NCBI GenBank assembly: GCA_948467735.1 | Contig: CAOKFN010000017.1 | Coordinates: 1 to 64,000 of the forward strand | Direction of reading: 5' to 3' | From: an uncultured bacterium | GTDB taxonomy: Bacteria > Bacillota > Clostridia > Lachnospirales > Lachnospiraceae | Length of the DNA stretch: 64,000 nt | Shown here: one piece after another, positions 51,269-60,651 of the stretch | Position numbering within the stretch: position 1 is the first letter of the stretch | Layout: the number at the start of each line of letters is the position of its first letter | The notes under the pieces: generated by a model | What the model was told of the DNA's origin: nothing | The model's database searches: none | The model's input: only the letters and a program-made list of their open reading frames with translations | Translations under genes and position numbers: made by a program

Positions 51269-51658
51269 ATGTTACAGTCAAGCGTATTTAATTATGTTGA
51301 CCTGCTGGACAAAGCGGCGGATGCAGGCTGGCTTCGCCATCAGGCAATTTCCAACAATATTACCAATGCGACCACGCCGGGCTATAAGAGACAGGAAGTG
51401 GCGTTTGAGTCCGTGCTGAAGAGGGCTTTGGGAAACAGCCGCTACAAACCGACGGATTTTAAGGTGGCGGGCGCGCTCAAAAGCAGTCTGTCGCCGAGGG
51501 TGTTCAAGGATTTCGAGGCGTATTCCTATCGTCTGGATAAGAATAATGTGGACATAGAGACGGAAGAGGTTATGCTGGCGGAGAACCAGACGAAATATCA
51601 GGGATTGATAGACAGCATCAATCACGAATTCAACAGTCTTCAGACGGCAATGAAGTAA
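51269..51658 (+). CDS. flgB: Flagellar basal-body rod protein FlgB
   Basis: 129 residues from ATG 51269 (GGAGAGGGAG upstream; an ATG six codons earlier is less well placed). Proximal rod subunit with the rod/hook N-terminal motif AISNNITNATTPGYKRQEV and the C-terminal helix (ETEEVMLAENQTKYQGLIDS). Starts the flagellar operon; the next gene begins about 100 bases on. Confidence 0.95.
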   Translation: MLQSSVFNYVDLLDKAADAGWLRHQAISNNITNATTPGYKRQEVAFESVLKRALGNSRYKPTDFKVAGALKSSLSPRVFKDFEAYSYRLDKNNVDIETEEVMLAENQTKYQGLIDSINHEFNSLQTAMK

Positions 51659-51758
51659 TGAATGGGCGCTGTAGTGAAGAGAGCGGAACAAGCTTATGTT
51701 AATACGGCAAATGCGGAATAAACTGCCGCGGGCGGCGGCTGGAATGGAGAGTAGAGTT

Positions 51759-52211
51759 ATGGGAATGTTTTCGGCTTTTAATATTAATGCAACGGGAATG
51801 ACGGCGCAGAGATATCGCATGGATATTATCTCGGAAAATGTGGCCAACGCAAATACGACCCGCACTGCGGACGGCACGCCTTATCGCAGGAAAATCGTTA
51901 CTTTTGAGGAAAAAGGGGGCCAGACTTCGTTCAGCCATGTGCTGGGGAAGGCGGCTTACAGCCACGGTTATTCCGGACAGGGCGTCAAGGTGTCCGGCGT
52001 GTATGAAGATTATAAGACGCCCATGAATATGGTGTATGACCCCTCTCACCCCGATGCGGACGAGAACGGCTATGTGACGGGGCCGAATGTGAATATTATC
52101 ACCGAAATGACCAATATGATAGACGCCAGCCGGGCATGGGAGGCGAATTCTACGGCCTTCAACGCCAGCAAGGCGATTGCGCTGAAGGGATTGGAATTGA
52201 TGAAGGGCTGA
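51759..52211 (+). CDS. flgC: Flagellar basal-body rod protein FlgC
   Basis: 150 residues from ATG 51759 (GGAGAG upstream). Rod subunit: N-terminal FNINATGMTAQRYRMDIISE with NVANANTTRT, and C-terminal NVNIITEMTNMIDASRAWEA. Assembles with FlgB, FlgF/G and FliE into the rod across the wall. Confidence 0.95.
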   Translation: MGMFSAFNINATGMTAQRYRMDIISENVANANTTRTADGTPYRRKIVTFEEKGGQTSFSHVLGKAAYSHGYSGQGVKVSGVYEDYKTPMNMVYDPSHPDADENGYVTGPNVNIITEMTNMIDASRAWEANSTAFNASKAIALKGLELMKG

Positions 52212-52306
52212 GGCTGTTTAAGCGCGTGTCATAGTCGGTCGTCTGTTTTAAGTTTTATTAATATATTTGACAGCGATATAATAAAATCAAGGAAGGCAGG
52301 ATTATC

Positions 52307-52651
52307 ATGGATTTATCACCAATTACAGGAATCCCGGGAGTTTTTCAGCTTACTTCCATGGGGAATGTATCTCAGATTGATAGGGCGGGAGCGTTTGACG
52401 AAGAGGGAAATAAAGCGCGGGGAACTCTGTTTGATTCCTTTTTGAATGCCGCGATTGATAATATAAAGACTACCAATGCGTATTTTTCCGATGCGGAAGA
52501 CGAGAAAATAAAGTTTGCGCTGGGCGAGACGGAGACAACTCATGATTTGTCCATTGCTCTGCAGAAGGCGTCCGCGGCGCTGCAGTATACGGTGTCCATA
52601 CGCGACAAGATGATGGAAGCCTATAAGCAGATTATGCAGATGCAGATTTAG
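52307..52651 (+). CDS. fliE: Flagellar hook-basal body complex protein FliE
   Basis: 114 residues. Links the MS ring and rod. Conserved end KASAALQYTVSIRDKMMEAY followed by KQIMQMQI is the FliE signature. ATG preceded by GGAAGGCAGG. Confidence 0.94.
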   Translation: MDLSPITGIPGVFQLTSMGNVSQIDRAGAFDEEGNKARGTLFDSFLNAAIDNIKTTNAYFSDAEDEKIKFALGETETTHDLSIALQKASAALQYTVSIRDKMMEAYKQIMQMQI

Positions 52652-52738
52652 CGCTGGCGGGTCTTTGGGAAGATATATAAAGCTGCCGGCTGTAAAATAA
52701 GCGGCGGCGAAATATGAAATGACTAGGGGAGAAATACC

Positions 52739-54346
52739 ATGGCTGACAAGCTGAAAGAGATACCGGGAAAAATACTGGAATGGTGGAATAAGTTTACCAA
52801 TAAGCAGAAAACCATTATCGTTGCGATTACGGCGGTTGTGATTTTTACTTTTGTTATCATCGTATATACTTTCACCAGACCTCAATACACGCACCTCAAG
52901 ACTTTTGACAGCAGCGCGGAGGCGGCGGAGGTAATCAGCATTTTGGACGATGCGGAGATTACCCACAGGGAGTCGGATAACCTGTTGACAATCGAGGTGT
53001 TGACCAGCCAGATTTCTCAGGCAAACTATGCGCTGGCGTCCGCAGGATATGTTCCGGATGCCGTTAAACCGTCGGATTATCTGAGCGGCGGCATGTCCAC
53101 CACCTCGTGGCAGCTGCAGAAAAATTATGCGATTTACATGGGAGACTATATGGCGTCCATGTTTAAGTCGCTGTCTTTTGTGAAAGATGCGAAGGTTGTG
53201 GTGACTCTGGCGGATCAGAGCGGCACTTTATGGGCGCAGCAGCAGAAGGAAGAGTCATCGGCGTATATTCAGCTGAATCTGTCCGAAACCTGTACGCCCG
53301 CCCAAGCGGCGGCGGTTGCAAGATCGGCCGCCACTGTCTTGGGGAATTCCACCACATCGAATATAACGATAATGGATTACGACGGAAATCTTCTGTTCGC
53401 CGGAGGGGATGATTACGCATACGGCGGCATTGCCAATTCTCTTCAGGAGCTGCGGGAGCAGGAGTCAAACAGAGTGGAGAATCAGACCAAGAGGGTGCTG
53501 TACGGTACGGGGCAGTTCCAGTCGATTGAGGTGCGGACCCATCTTGAAATGGATTTTGCCGAGTACCAGAATAAAATCAGGGAATATTCCGCTCCCGACG
53601 GAATGACCGACGGCATGAAATCTCATGAGAGTATTTTGGAATCTTCTTCCACCAACGGGGTGGCGGGCATACCGGGAACGGATTCCAACGGGGGAGATTT
53701 GACCGATACCATGAATCCGGACTATAGCAGCAGCGAGACTTCTCAGACGGAGGTGTCAAGGGATTTTCTGCCCAATATCGCAGACAGCAGTGTGAACATT
53801 CCGCCGGGAGTGGTTGACTATTCCACTTCTTCCATGGCCATTACCATGGTTACATATCGCGAGTACAACGAGGAGACCGTGAGAAGTCAGGGACTTTTGG
53901 ACGGCGGCATGACATGGGAGCAGTTTAAGGAAGAAAACCGCGCGGACGTCAGGATGACGGTGGAGGATGAGTATTATGAGCTGGCTGCAATGGCCACCGG
54001 CATCGCCCGGAATAATATTGTCATTCTTGCATATGAATCTCCTATTTTTATCGACAGGGAGAGAATGAACATCGGCTTGACGGATATTTTCAGCATTGTG
54101 ATGATCGTGCTGATTCTGGGCCTGCTTGGATTTGTGCTGCTTCGCAGCATGGGTTCCAGAAAGCAGACGGAGGAGGAAGAAGATTTGTCGGTGGAAGGTA
54201 TGCTTCAGTCTACAACGGAGCCGATGGAAGATATTGATGTGGAGGCGAAATCCGAGACACGCAAGCTGATAGAGAAATTTGTGGATGAGAATCCCGAAGC
54301 GGCGGCAAATCTGCTGCGCAACTGGTTAAATGAGGATTGGGGTTAA
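52739..54346 (+). CDS. fliF: Flagellar MS-ring protein FliF
   Basis: 535 residues. Two membrane helices (about 28-44 and 449-467), the ring-building motif domain between them (about 47-230, with ANYALASAGYVPD and QLQKNYAIYMGDYMASMF), and a C-terminal FliG-binding segment ending ENPEAAANLLRNWLNED. Forms the MS ring in the cytoplasmic membrane around the export gate. Confidence 0.96.
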   Translation: MADKLKEIPGKILEWWNKFTNKQKTIIVAITAVVIFTFVIIVYTFTRPQYTHLKTFDSSAEAAEVISILDDAEITHRESDNLLTIEVLTSQISQANYALASAGYVPDAVKPSDYLSGGMSTTSWQLQKNYAIYMGDYMASMFKSLSFVKDAKVVVTLADQSGTLWAQQQKEESSAYIQLNLSETCTPAQAAAVARSAATVLGNSTTSNITIMDYDGNLLFAGGDDYAYGGIANSLQELREQESNRVENQTKRVLYGTGQFQSIEVRTHLEMDFAEYQNKIREYSAPDGMTDGMKSHESILESSSTNGVAGIPGTDSNGGDLTDTMNPDYSSSETSQTEVSRDFLPNIADSSVNIPPGVVDYSTSSMAITMVTYREYNEETVRSQGLLDGGMTWEQFKEENRADVRMTVEDEYYELAAMATGIARNNIVILAYESPIFIDRERMNIGLTDIFSIVMIVLILGLLGFVLLRSMGSRKQTEEEEDLSVEGMLQSTTEPMEDIDVEAKSETRKLIEKFVDENPEAAANLLRNWLNEDWG

Positions 54347-54361
54347 AAGAGAGGTACATAC

Positions 54362-55384
54362 ATGGCGAGGAGTTCGGCAAAGGAGGAAGGCATCCGGGGG
54401 ATTCAAAAGGCGGCAATCCTTTTGATATCCTTGGGCCCGGAGCGTTCCGCAGGTATTTTTAAACATTTAAAAGAAGAAGAAATCGAGGAGCTGACGCTTG
54501 AAATTGCCAATACCAGAAGCGTGACCCCGCAGGTGAAAGAGGACGTTATCAACGAGTTTTATGAGATATGTCTGGCTCAGCAGTATATTGCGGAGGGCGG
54601 CATCGGATATGCCAAGGATCTGCTGGAAAAGGCGCTGGGATCGGAGAAGGCTATGGACGTCATTGGCAAGCTGACGGCCTCTTTGCAGGTGAAGCCTTTT
54701 GAGTTTGTGCGCAAGACGGACGCTACGCAGATTATCAACTTTATTCAAGACGAACATCCTCAGACCATTGCGCTGATTCTTTCCTATCTGGCGCCGGCCC
54801 AGTCCGCGCTGGTGATTTCGGCGCTGCCGCCTGAGAGACAGGCGGATGTGGCAAGGCGTATCGCCGTGATGGACCGCACCAGCCCTGATGTGATCAAGGA
54901 GGTGGAAAAGGTGCTTGAGGCTAAGCTGGCAAACCTTGTAAATCAGGACTACACCATTATCGGCGGCGTGGACGCGGTGGTGGAGATATTGAATACGGTG
55001 GATCGAGGCACGGAGCGTCATATTATGGAGACCTTGGAAATCGACGAGCCGGAATTGGCGGACGAGATCAGAAAGAAGATGTTCGTGTTCGAGGATATCC
55101 TGCTTCTGGACGACAGGGCGATTCAGCGTGTGCTGCGTGAGGTGGATAACAATGATCTGGCGATAGCGCTTAAGGTTGCCAATGACGATGTGAAGGGCGC
55201 AATCTTCAACAACATGTCCAAGCGTCTGGTGGTTATGATTCAGGAAGATATGGAGTTTATGGGACCTGTGCGTATGAAAGACGTGGAGGAAGCCCAGCAG
55301 AAGATTGTCAATGTGATAAGAAAGCTTGAGGATACCGGTGAAATTGTAATTTCCAGAGGCGGAGGTGACGAGATTGTTGTCTAG
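54362..55384 (+). CDS. fliG: Flagellar motor switch protein FliG
   Basis: 340 residues. Starts 15 bases after fliF. N-terminal domain binds FliF (IRGIQKAAILLISLGPERSA), middle domain has the EHPQTIALILSYL motif for FliM, and the C-terminal torque domain has the charged helix LLDDRAIQRVLREVDNNDL that contacts the stator. Overlaps the start of fliH. Confidence 0.97.
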   Translation: MARSSAKEEGIRGIQKAAILLISLGPERSAGIFKHLKEEEIEELTLEIANTRSVTPQVKEDVINEFYEICLAQQYIAEGGIGYAKDLLEKALGSEKAMDVIGKLTASLQVKPFEFVRKTDATQIINFIQDEHPQTIALILSYLAPAQSALVISALPPERQADVARRIAVMDRTSPDVIKEVEKVLEAKLANLVNQDYTIIGGVDAVVEILNTVDRGTERHIMETLEIDEPELADEIRKKMFVFEDILLLDDRAIQRVLREVDNNDLAIALKVANDDVKGAIFNNMSKRLVVMIQEDMEFMGPVRMKDVEEAQQKIVNVIRKLEDTGEIVISRGGGDEIVV

Positions 55385-56198
55385 AAATCTGGTAAAACAA
55401 AGCTTTATGGTGTATCCGAAGGAAGAGGAAAAGAGGGTTATCGACAACAATGCGCTGATACGCAAGCGCATTGGCCAGCTGTCGCCCGAAGGGTTCGTAT
55501 CCGGCCTTGGGGCGGAGACGCTGGATATCTCTGTGGAAGAAGGCGCGGGCAATGTCATCAAGGCGAAGGAGGACATGGACGCGCTGATGGAACAGGCAAA
55601 GAGCGAGGCGCAGGCGGTCTTGAACGACGCGCAGATTCAGGCCATGCGTATCCGCGAGGACGCGGCCGCACGGGCCGAAATTGAGAAGAACGAGATTCTG
55701 GCGCAGGCGAGACAGCAGGGATATGAAGAAGGCGCCGCCAGAGCGAGAGCGGAGCTGGAAGCGAAGGAGCGGGAGTTTCAGGAGACGGCACGTCGGCTGG
55801 AAGCCGAGTATCAACAGCAGATCGATGTGCTGGAGCCTCAGTTTATCGATACGATCACGGGGATTTATGAGCATATTTTTCATGTGGAGCTGGGGTCTTA
55901 CCGGGAGATATTGGTTCATTTGATTGCTTCCGCCATACGCAGGCTCGAAGGCAGCCATGATTTTATGATTCATGTTTCCAAAGAAGATTATCCCTATGTG
56001 AATATGCAGAAGAAGCAGATGCTGTCAGGGGTTGTGTCGGGAAACTGCAATGTGGATGTGGTGGAGGACGCCGCTTTGGAGAAAAATCAATGTACCATTG
56101 AAACAGAAGGCGGCATTTATGACTGCGGGCTGGATACCCAGATGTCGGAGCTGAAACGCAGGCTGCAGCTGCTGTCTTGGTCGAAAACGGAACGATAA
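55374..56198 (+). CDS. fliH: Flagellar export ATPase regulator FliH
   Basis: About 274 residues. TTG 55374 is chosen because GGAGGTGA inside the fliG end lies six bases ahead; GTG 55365 is part of that site. The gene overlaps fliG, so translation is coupled. The central part is a long Ala/Glu coiled coil (about 65-150) and the C-terminal domain (about 150-274) is the VirB-E2-like FliH fold. Holds FliI in check and docks it at the export gate. Confidence 0.9.
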   Translation: MLSRNLVKQSFMVYPKEEEKRVIDNNALIRKRIGQLSPEGFVSGLGAETLDISVEEGAGNVIKAKEDMDALMEQAKSEAQAVLNDAQIQAMRIREDAAARAEIEKNEILAQARQQGYEEGAARARAELEAKEREFQETARRLEAEYQQQIDVLEPQFIDTITGIYEHIFHVELGSYREILVHLIASAIRRLEGSHDFMIHVSKEDYPYVNMQKKQMLSGVVSGNCNVDVVEDAALEKNQCTIETEGGIYDCGLDTQMSELKRRLQLLSWSKTER

Positions 56199-56235
56199 TG
56201 TTGGCAGGTGCGGGCTTTCCGGGAGGTTGAATGGT

Positions 56236-57552
56236 TTGCGGACGCTGCAGGTGGATTTTTCAAAATATAATAGAATAGCGGAACAGACTTTTTATAAGAA
56301 GAAGGGCAAGGTAGTCAATGTGGTAGGGCTTACCATTGAGTCCTCCGGTCCGGACGCAAAGCTGGGAGATATCTGCGAGATCACGCCGGAAGGGGAGGAG
56401 GAGAGGCCTGCCATCAAGGCGGAGGTGGTCGGATTTAAGAATAAGAAGACCTTATTGATGCCCTATGATTCCGTTGACGGCATCGGCTTGGGATGTATTG
56501 TGGAGAACACAAGCCTTCCCCTTCAGGTATCGGTCAGCAGCGCGCTGCTGGGAAAGACCTTGAACGGTCTGGGACATCCGGTTGACGGCACAAGCTTTGA
56601 CGGCGTGCCGTATCTGGTGGAGGCCCCGCCGCCGGATCCCATGAGCAGGAGGATTATTGACGAGGTTCTGCCGCTGGGCGTAAAGGCGGTGGACGGACTG
56701 ATTACCGTGGGCAAGGGACAGCGTATCGGCATCTTTGCCGGATCGGGGGTGGGGAAATCCACTCTTATGGGTATGTTCGCCAGAAATACCAAAGCGGATA
56801 TCAATGTGATTGCCCTGATTGGGGAGCGCGGCAGGGAAGTGCGGGAATTTATCGAACGCGACTTAGGAACGGAAGGCATGAAGCGTTCCGTGGTGGTGGT
56901 GGCGACTTCCGACAGGCCGGCGCTGGAGAGAAATAAGGCGGCGAAAACGGCTACGGCCATTGCGGAATATTTCAGGGATCAGGGGAAGGATGTGCTTCTC
57001 ATGATGGATTCCCTGACACGTTTTTCCATGGCCCAGCGGGAAATCGGGCTTGCCAGCGGCGAACCTCCCGTGACAAGGGGATATCCGCCCAGCGTATATT
57101 CGGAAATGCCGAAGCTTCTTGAGCGGGCGGGATGCGCCGCAAAGGGTTCCATTACAGGTTTATATACGGTGCTGGTGGACGGAGATGATTTTAACGAACC
57201 TATCACGGATACCGCACGAAGTATTCTTGACGGTCATATTATGTTGGATAGGAAGCTGGGGCATAAGAATCATTATCCCGCTATCGATATTCTGCAGAGT
57301 ATTTCCAGATGTATGAGCCAGATAGCGGATAAGGAGCATAAGCAGGCGGCGGGTAAGCTGAAAACGGTTCTTGCCACCTATAATGAGGCGGAGGATTTAA
57401 TCAATATCGGCGCATACAAAAGCGGAAGCAATCCCTCCATTGATTATGCGATTTCCAAGATTGATGCGGTGAATAAGTACCTATGTCAGAACGTGGATGA
57501 GAAATTCAGCTTCAACGACAGTGTGGCCATGCTGGAAAAGCTGTTTGCGTAG
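56236..57552 (+). CDS. fliI: Flagellum-specific ATPase FliI
   Basis: About 438 residues from TTG 56236 (GGGAGG nine bases upstream; TTG 56227 abuts that site). F1-beta-like ATPase: Walker A GSGVGKST (169-176), IALIGERGREVREFIERDLG, Walker B VLLMMDSLTRFSMAQREIGL. Drives substrate unfolding and export at the flagellar type III apparatus with FliH and FliJ. Confidence 0.96.
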   Translation: MRTLQVDFSKYNRIAEQTFYKKKGKVVNVVGLTIESSGPDAKLGDICEITPEGEEERPAIKAEVVGFKNKKTLLMPYDSVDGIGLGCIVENTSLPLQVSVSSALLGKTLNGLGHPVDGTSFDGVPYLVEAPPPDPMSRRIIDEVLPLGVKAVDGLITVGKGQRIGIFAGSGVGKSTLMGMFARNTKADINVIALIGERGREVREFIERDLGTEGMKRSVVVVATSDRPALERNKAAKTATAIAEYFRDQGKDVLLMMDSLTRFSMAQREIGLASGEPPVTRGYPPSVYSEMPKLLERAGCAAKGSITGLYTVLVDGDDFNEPITDTARSILDGHIMLDRKLGHKNHYPAIDILQSISRCMSQIADKEHKQAAGKLKTVLATYNEAEDLINIGAYKSGSNPSIDYAISKIDAVNKYLCQNVDEKFSFNDSVAMLEKLFA

Positions 57553-57591
57553 GGGCTTGTCATGACGGCTTCTTGAGGGAGGTGGCCATAG

Positions 57592-58056
57592 ATGGCGAGA
57601 TTTCGATATTCCATGCAGAGTATCCTGAATATCAAAATGAAGATGGAAACTCTTGCAAAGCAGGAATTCTCGGCGGCAAGGGCGGCTTTGGACGCGGAGG
57701 AAGAGAGACTGCAGCAGCTTTTCGACAGGAAAAGCGGATATGAGAAAGAAGCGAAGGCGCTTCGGGCAGGAACGCTGAATCTCAGGAAAATTGAAGAAAA
57801 CAGGGCGGCAATTCTCTGTATGGATGATTATATACTGCTGCAGAAGAAGCGTGTGGAGATTGCGGAAAAGAATCTGGAAGAGGCCAGAGAACGTCTTACA
57901 ACGGTTATGATGGAGCGCAAGACTCACGAGACGCTGAAGGAGAAGGCATTTCAGGCGTTTCTCATGGAAGAAAAGCGGCAGGAGAGCAAGGAAATAGATC
58001 AGTTGACCAGTTATACCTATGGACAGCGCAGAAGCGAGGAAAAGATGCCCGTTTAG
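57592..58056 (+). CDS. fliJ: Flagellar export chaperone FliJ
   Basis: 154 residues, almost entirely coiled coil (MARFRYSMQSILNIKMKMET at the start is typical). Central stalk of the FliI ring. GGGAGGTGG precedes the ATG. Confidence 0.92.
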   Translation: MARFRYSMQSILNIKMKMETLAKQEFSAARAALDAEEERLQQLFDRKSGYEKEAKALRAGTLNLRKIEENRAAILCMDDYILLQKKRVEIAEKNLEEARERLTTVMMERKTHETLKEKAFQAFLMEEKRQESKEIDQLTSYTYGQRRSEEKMPV

Positions 58057-58065
58057 GAGAAGACT

Positions 58066-58929
58066 ATGGCAAAAGAAATGACATTGGATGCCAATGCGGC
58101 AGAACAGGAAAAAGCAAAATTAAAAGAGGAAAAGAAACAGTTAAAAAAGGAGCAGAAGGAGCAGCGCAGGGAGGCGAAACGCAGGGCGGCCGAGATTGCG
58201 AAACAGGAGGAGGCCTTGGGAGAAGACGGCGGAAACGGCGTTGTCACCTTTTTGGCCACGCTGCTGATTGTGATTTTGTGGCTGGCAGTGATCTGCGTTG
58301 TGGTGAAGCTGGATATCGGAGGCTTCGGAAGCGGCGTGCTGACGCCGATTTTGAAGGACGTTCCGGTGCTGAACAAGATTCTGCCCGGAGTATCCATCAC
58401 AAGTCCCGCCGAACCGGACAATGACAGCGTCACATCCAATTCGGATGAGACGGCGGCCTATATCAAACAGCTGGAGCTGGAATTGGAACGGGCTCAGAAC
58501 GCTTCCAATGCCAAGGATTCCGACATAGAAATTCTGAAGGCGGAGGTGCTGCGCCTGAGAGAATTTGAGCAGAAGCAGCAGGAATTCCAGCGAATCAAGA
58601 CAGAGTTTTACGAAGACATTGTGACTGAGCTGGGGGCTGATGAGTTTAAGAAATATTTTGAATCCATAGACCGCACGACGGCGGAATACCTTTACAGGCA
58701 GGTTCTGATTCAGGAGCAGGCGAGCGCGGAAGTGCAGGCTTACGCGCAGGCTTATGCGGAAATGAAGCCCAAGGAGGCGGCGAAAATTTTTGACTCCATG
58801 ACAAACGAGCTCAGTCTGGTGGCAAAAATTTTGAAAAGCATGGACACCGAGTCAAGAGGGAAGATTCTTGCGGCCATGAATGTGGAGACGGCGGCAAAGC
58901 TTACAAAGATGATGGACCCCGAGTCTTAA
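58066..58929 (+). CDS. MotE/YlxF-like flagellar protein with MgtE-N-type domain
   Basis: 287 residues. Charged N-terminal coiled coil (about 10-48), one membrane helix (about 62-84), coiled coil (about 130-180) and a C-terminal domain (about 185-287) with AQAYAEMKPKEAAKIFDSMT and KILKSMDTESRGKILAAMNV, as in the MgtE N-terminal/MotE family. In the position of ylxF of B. subtilis between fliJ and fliK. Probably helps export or stator function; exact role not established. Confidence 0.86.
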   Translation: MAKEMTLDANAAEQEKAKLKEEKKQLKKEQKEQRREAKRRAAEIAKQEEALGEDGGNGVVTFLATLLIVILWLAVICVVVKLDIGGFGSGVLTPILKDVPVLNKILPGVSITSPAEPDNDSVTSNSDETAAYIKQLELELERAQNASNAKDSDIEILKAEVLRLREFEQKQQEFQRIKTEFYEDIVTELGADEFKKYFESIDRTTAEYLYRQVLIQEQASAEVQAYAQAYAEMKPKEAAKIFDSMTNELSLVAKILKSMDTESRGKILAAMNVETAAKLTKMMDPES

Positions 58930-59088
58930 GGGGGAAATGATTTTATCCGATATATAAGGGGGCATTTTTCAGGCGCCCGGTTTGTGACGATAGAATCCGC
59001 ATACAGCGAGAATTCTATAAATATCATTCATGACGATAGGAAGCTTGCCAAGCGAGTTTATCTGTTGCATGAGAAAGGAGGTTTGGAA

Positions 59089-60573
59089 ATGACGAGTACA
59101 CCTGTAAGAGATTCAGGGGCGGTGCTGGCGAATCTGGCGGCGGCTCAGGCGGGCAGGAACGCCGGAAGCGGCGTTATAGGAACGGGCGGATTTCAGAAAG
59201 TCTGGGATAATCAGATGAATAAAGGCGCTCAGGGCAGTCCGGCTTCCGACAGTTTTGCAAAAGCGCCGGAAAAGGCGGATCTAAACACGAGTGCCCGAGA
59301 GGGAGAATCCGTGAAGGCGCAGGGCGGACAGTCGGTGCAGAACGAGGAAAATTCCGTTCAGAATGAGGAGACTGCCGAAAATTCCGGTGAAACAAAGGAA
59401 ATATCCAATGTTTCGGAGAATGCGGAGAGCCGGCCGGAGGAACTGACCGAAGAAGAACTGGAGCAGGCGATGGAGGTGCTTGGTTCTGCGGCTTTGAAAT
59501 TAATGCAGCAGATTGCGGACGCTTTCGGCGTTACCATGGAAGAGCTGCAGGCCGCCATGGACGCATTGGGAATGAAGCAGACGGATGTGCTGAATGCGGA
59601 CGCTCTTGGAGGGCTTCTGCTTAAGCTGGGCGGCGCGGAGGATATGTACGCACTGATTACGGACGAAGCGCTTTACGGCAATTACCGAATGCTGATGGAT
59701 CAGTTAAACGGCGTATTAGAGGAAAGTGCGGCGGAACTGGCCGTAGAACCTGACGGGCTGGAGAGCCTTTTGGAGAAAATTTCCGTCAGCGGAACGGGCG
59801 CGGAGGAAATAACGGTTTCCACAGATATGGGTGAAACCGCGGGGACGGAATCTGCGGCGGCAGATACAAAGCAGACAGGAATATCCGCAGGCATGGCCGA
59901 GGATGTGACGCAGGCAGGTCAGGGAGTCTCGGATGAGCAGGCCCGGACGGACGGCCGGACAGAGGAGCACTCAGATCAGGCGGAGGGCGAAGGAAAGCAG
60001 TCTTCCGAGAAATTTGACGGGGAAGCACACAATCACTTGTTCGTGCAGGATATGCGGGAAGGACAGTTCCAGCCGGAAATCGGGCAGGCCCAGAGCGTAC
60101 TGCAGAGCAGCGGATGGACGGCGGATACCAAGGGGATCATGGGCCAGATTATGGATTACATGAAGCTTCAGTTAAGCGCCGATACCACAAGTCTTGAAAT
60201 GCAGCTTCATCCGGCCAGCCTTGGAACCCTTCAAGTGCGGATTGATTCCGGCGCAGGGGTGCTGACGGCACATTTTATCACTCAGAACGAGGCGGTGAAA
60301 ACGGCGCTGGAAAGTCAGATGGTACAGCTGCAGGAACAGTTTGAGGAACAGGGCATTAAGGTGGAAGCCATTGAAGTGACCGTTCAGACTCATGAATTCG
60401 AGCAGAATCTGGAGCAGGGCCGGGGCAGGAACCAGCAGGAACCGGAGAAGCGGAACCGTACCAGAAGGATTAACTTAAACGATTCTCTTGTGATGGAAGC
60501 TATGGAAGAGGAAGACGCTCTGGCGGCGGAGATGATGGCGGCCAGCGGAAGTACGGTGGATTATACGGCATAA
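59089..60573 (+). CDS. fliK: Flagellar hook-length control protein FliK
   Basis: 494 residues from ATG 59089 with AAAGGAGG upstream; the frame extends to 58984 without a ribosome site. The middle is a Glu/Ser/Ala-rich ruler region; the C-terminal switch domain (about 360-450) has SLEMQLHPASLGTLQVRIDS and FITQNEAVKTALESQMVQLQ, the FliK_C pattern. Secreted ruler that stops hook growth. Confidence 0.92.
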   Translation: MTSTPVRDSGAVLANLAAAQAGRNAGSGVIGTGGFQKVWDNQMNKGAQGSPASDSFAKAPEKADLNTSAREGESVKAQGGQSVQNEENSVQNEETAENSGETKEISNVSENAESRPEELTEEELEQAMEVLGSAALKLMQQIADAFGVTMEELQAAMDALGMKQTDVLNADALGGLLLKLGGAEDMYALITDEALYGNYRMLMDQLNGVLEESAAELAVEPDGLESLLEKISVSGTGAEEITVSTDMGETAGTESAAADTKQTGISAGMAEDVTQAGQGVSDEQARTDGRTEEHSDQAEGEGKQSSEKFDGEAHNHLFVQDMREGQFQPEIGQAQSVLQSSGWTADTKGIMGQIMDYMKLQLSADTTSLEMQLHPASLGTLQVRIDSGAGVLTAHFITQNEAVKTALESQMVQLQEQFEEQGIKVEAIEVTVQTHEFEQNLEQGRGRNQQEPEKRNRTRRINLNDSLVMEAMEEEDALAAEMMAASGSTVDYTA

Positions 60574-60651
60574 ATGCTGTCAAGGCGTTTTATGAGGCCG
60601 TATCCCGCAGGATAATCAGCGTAGTATTGATGAAAAGAAAGGAGTATGTGT

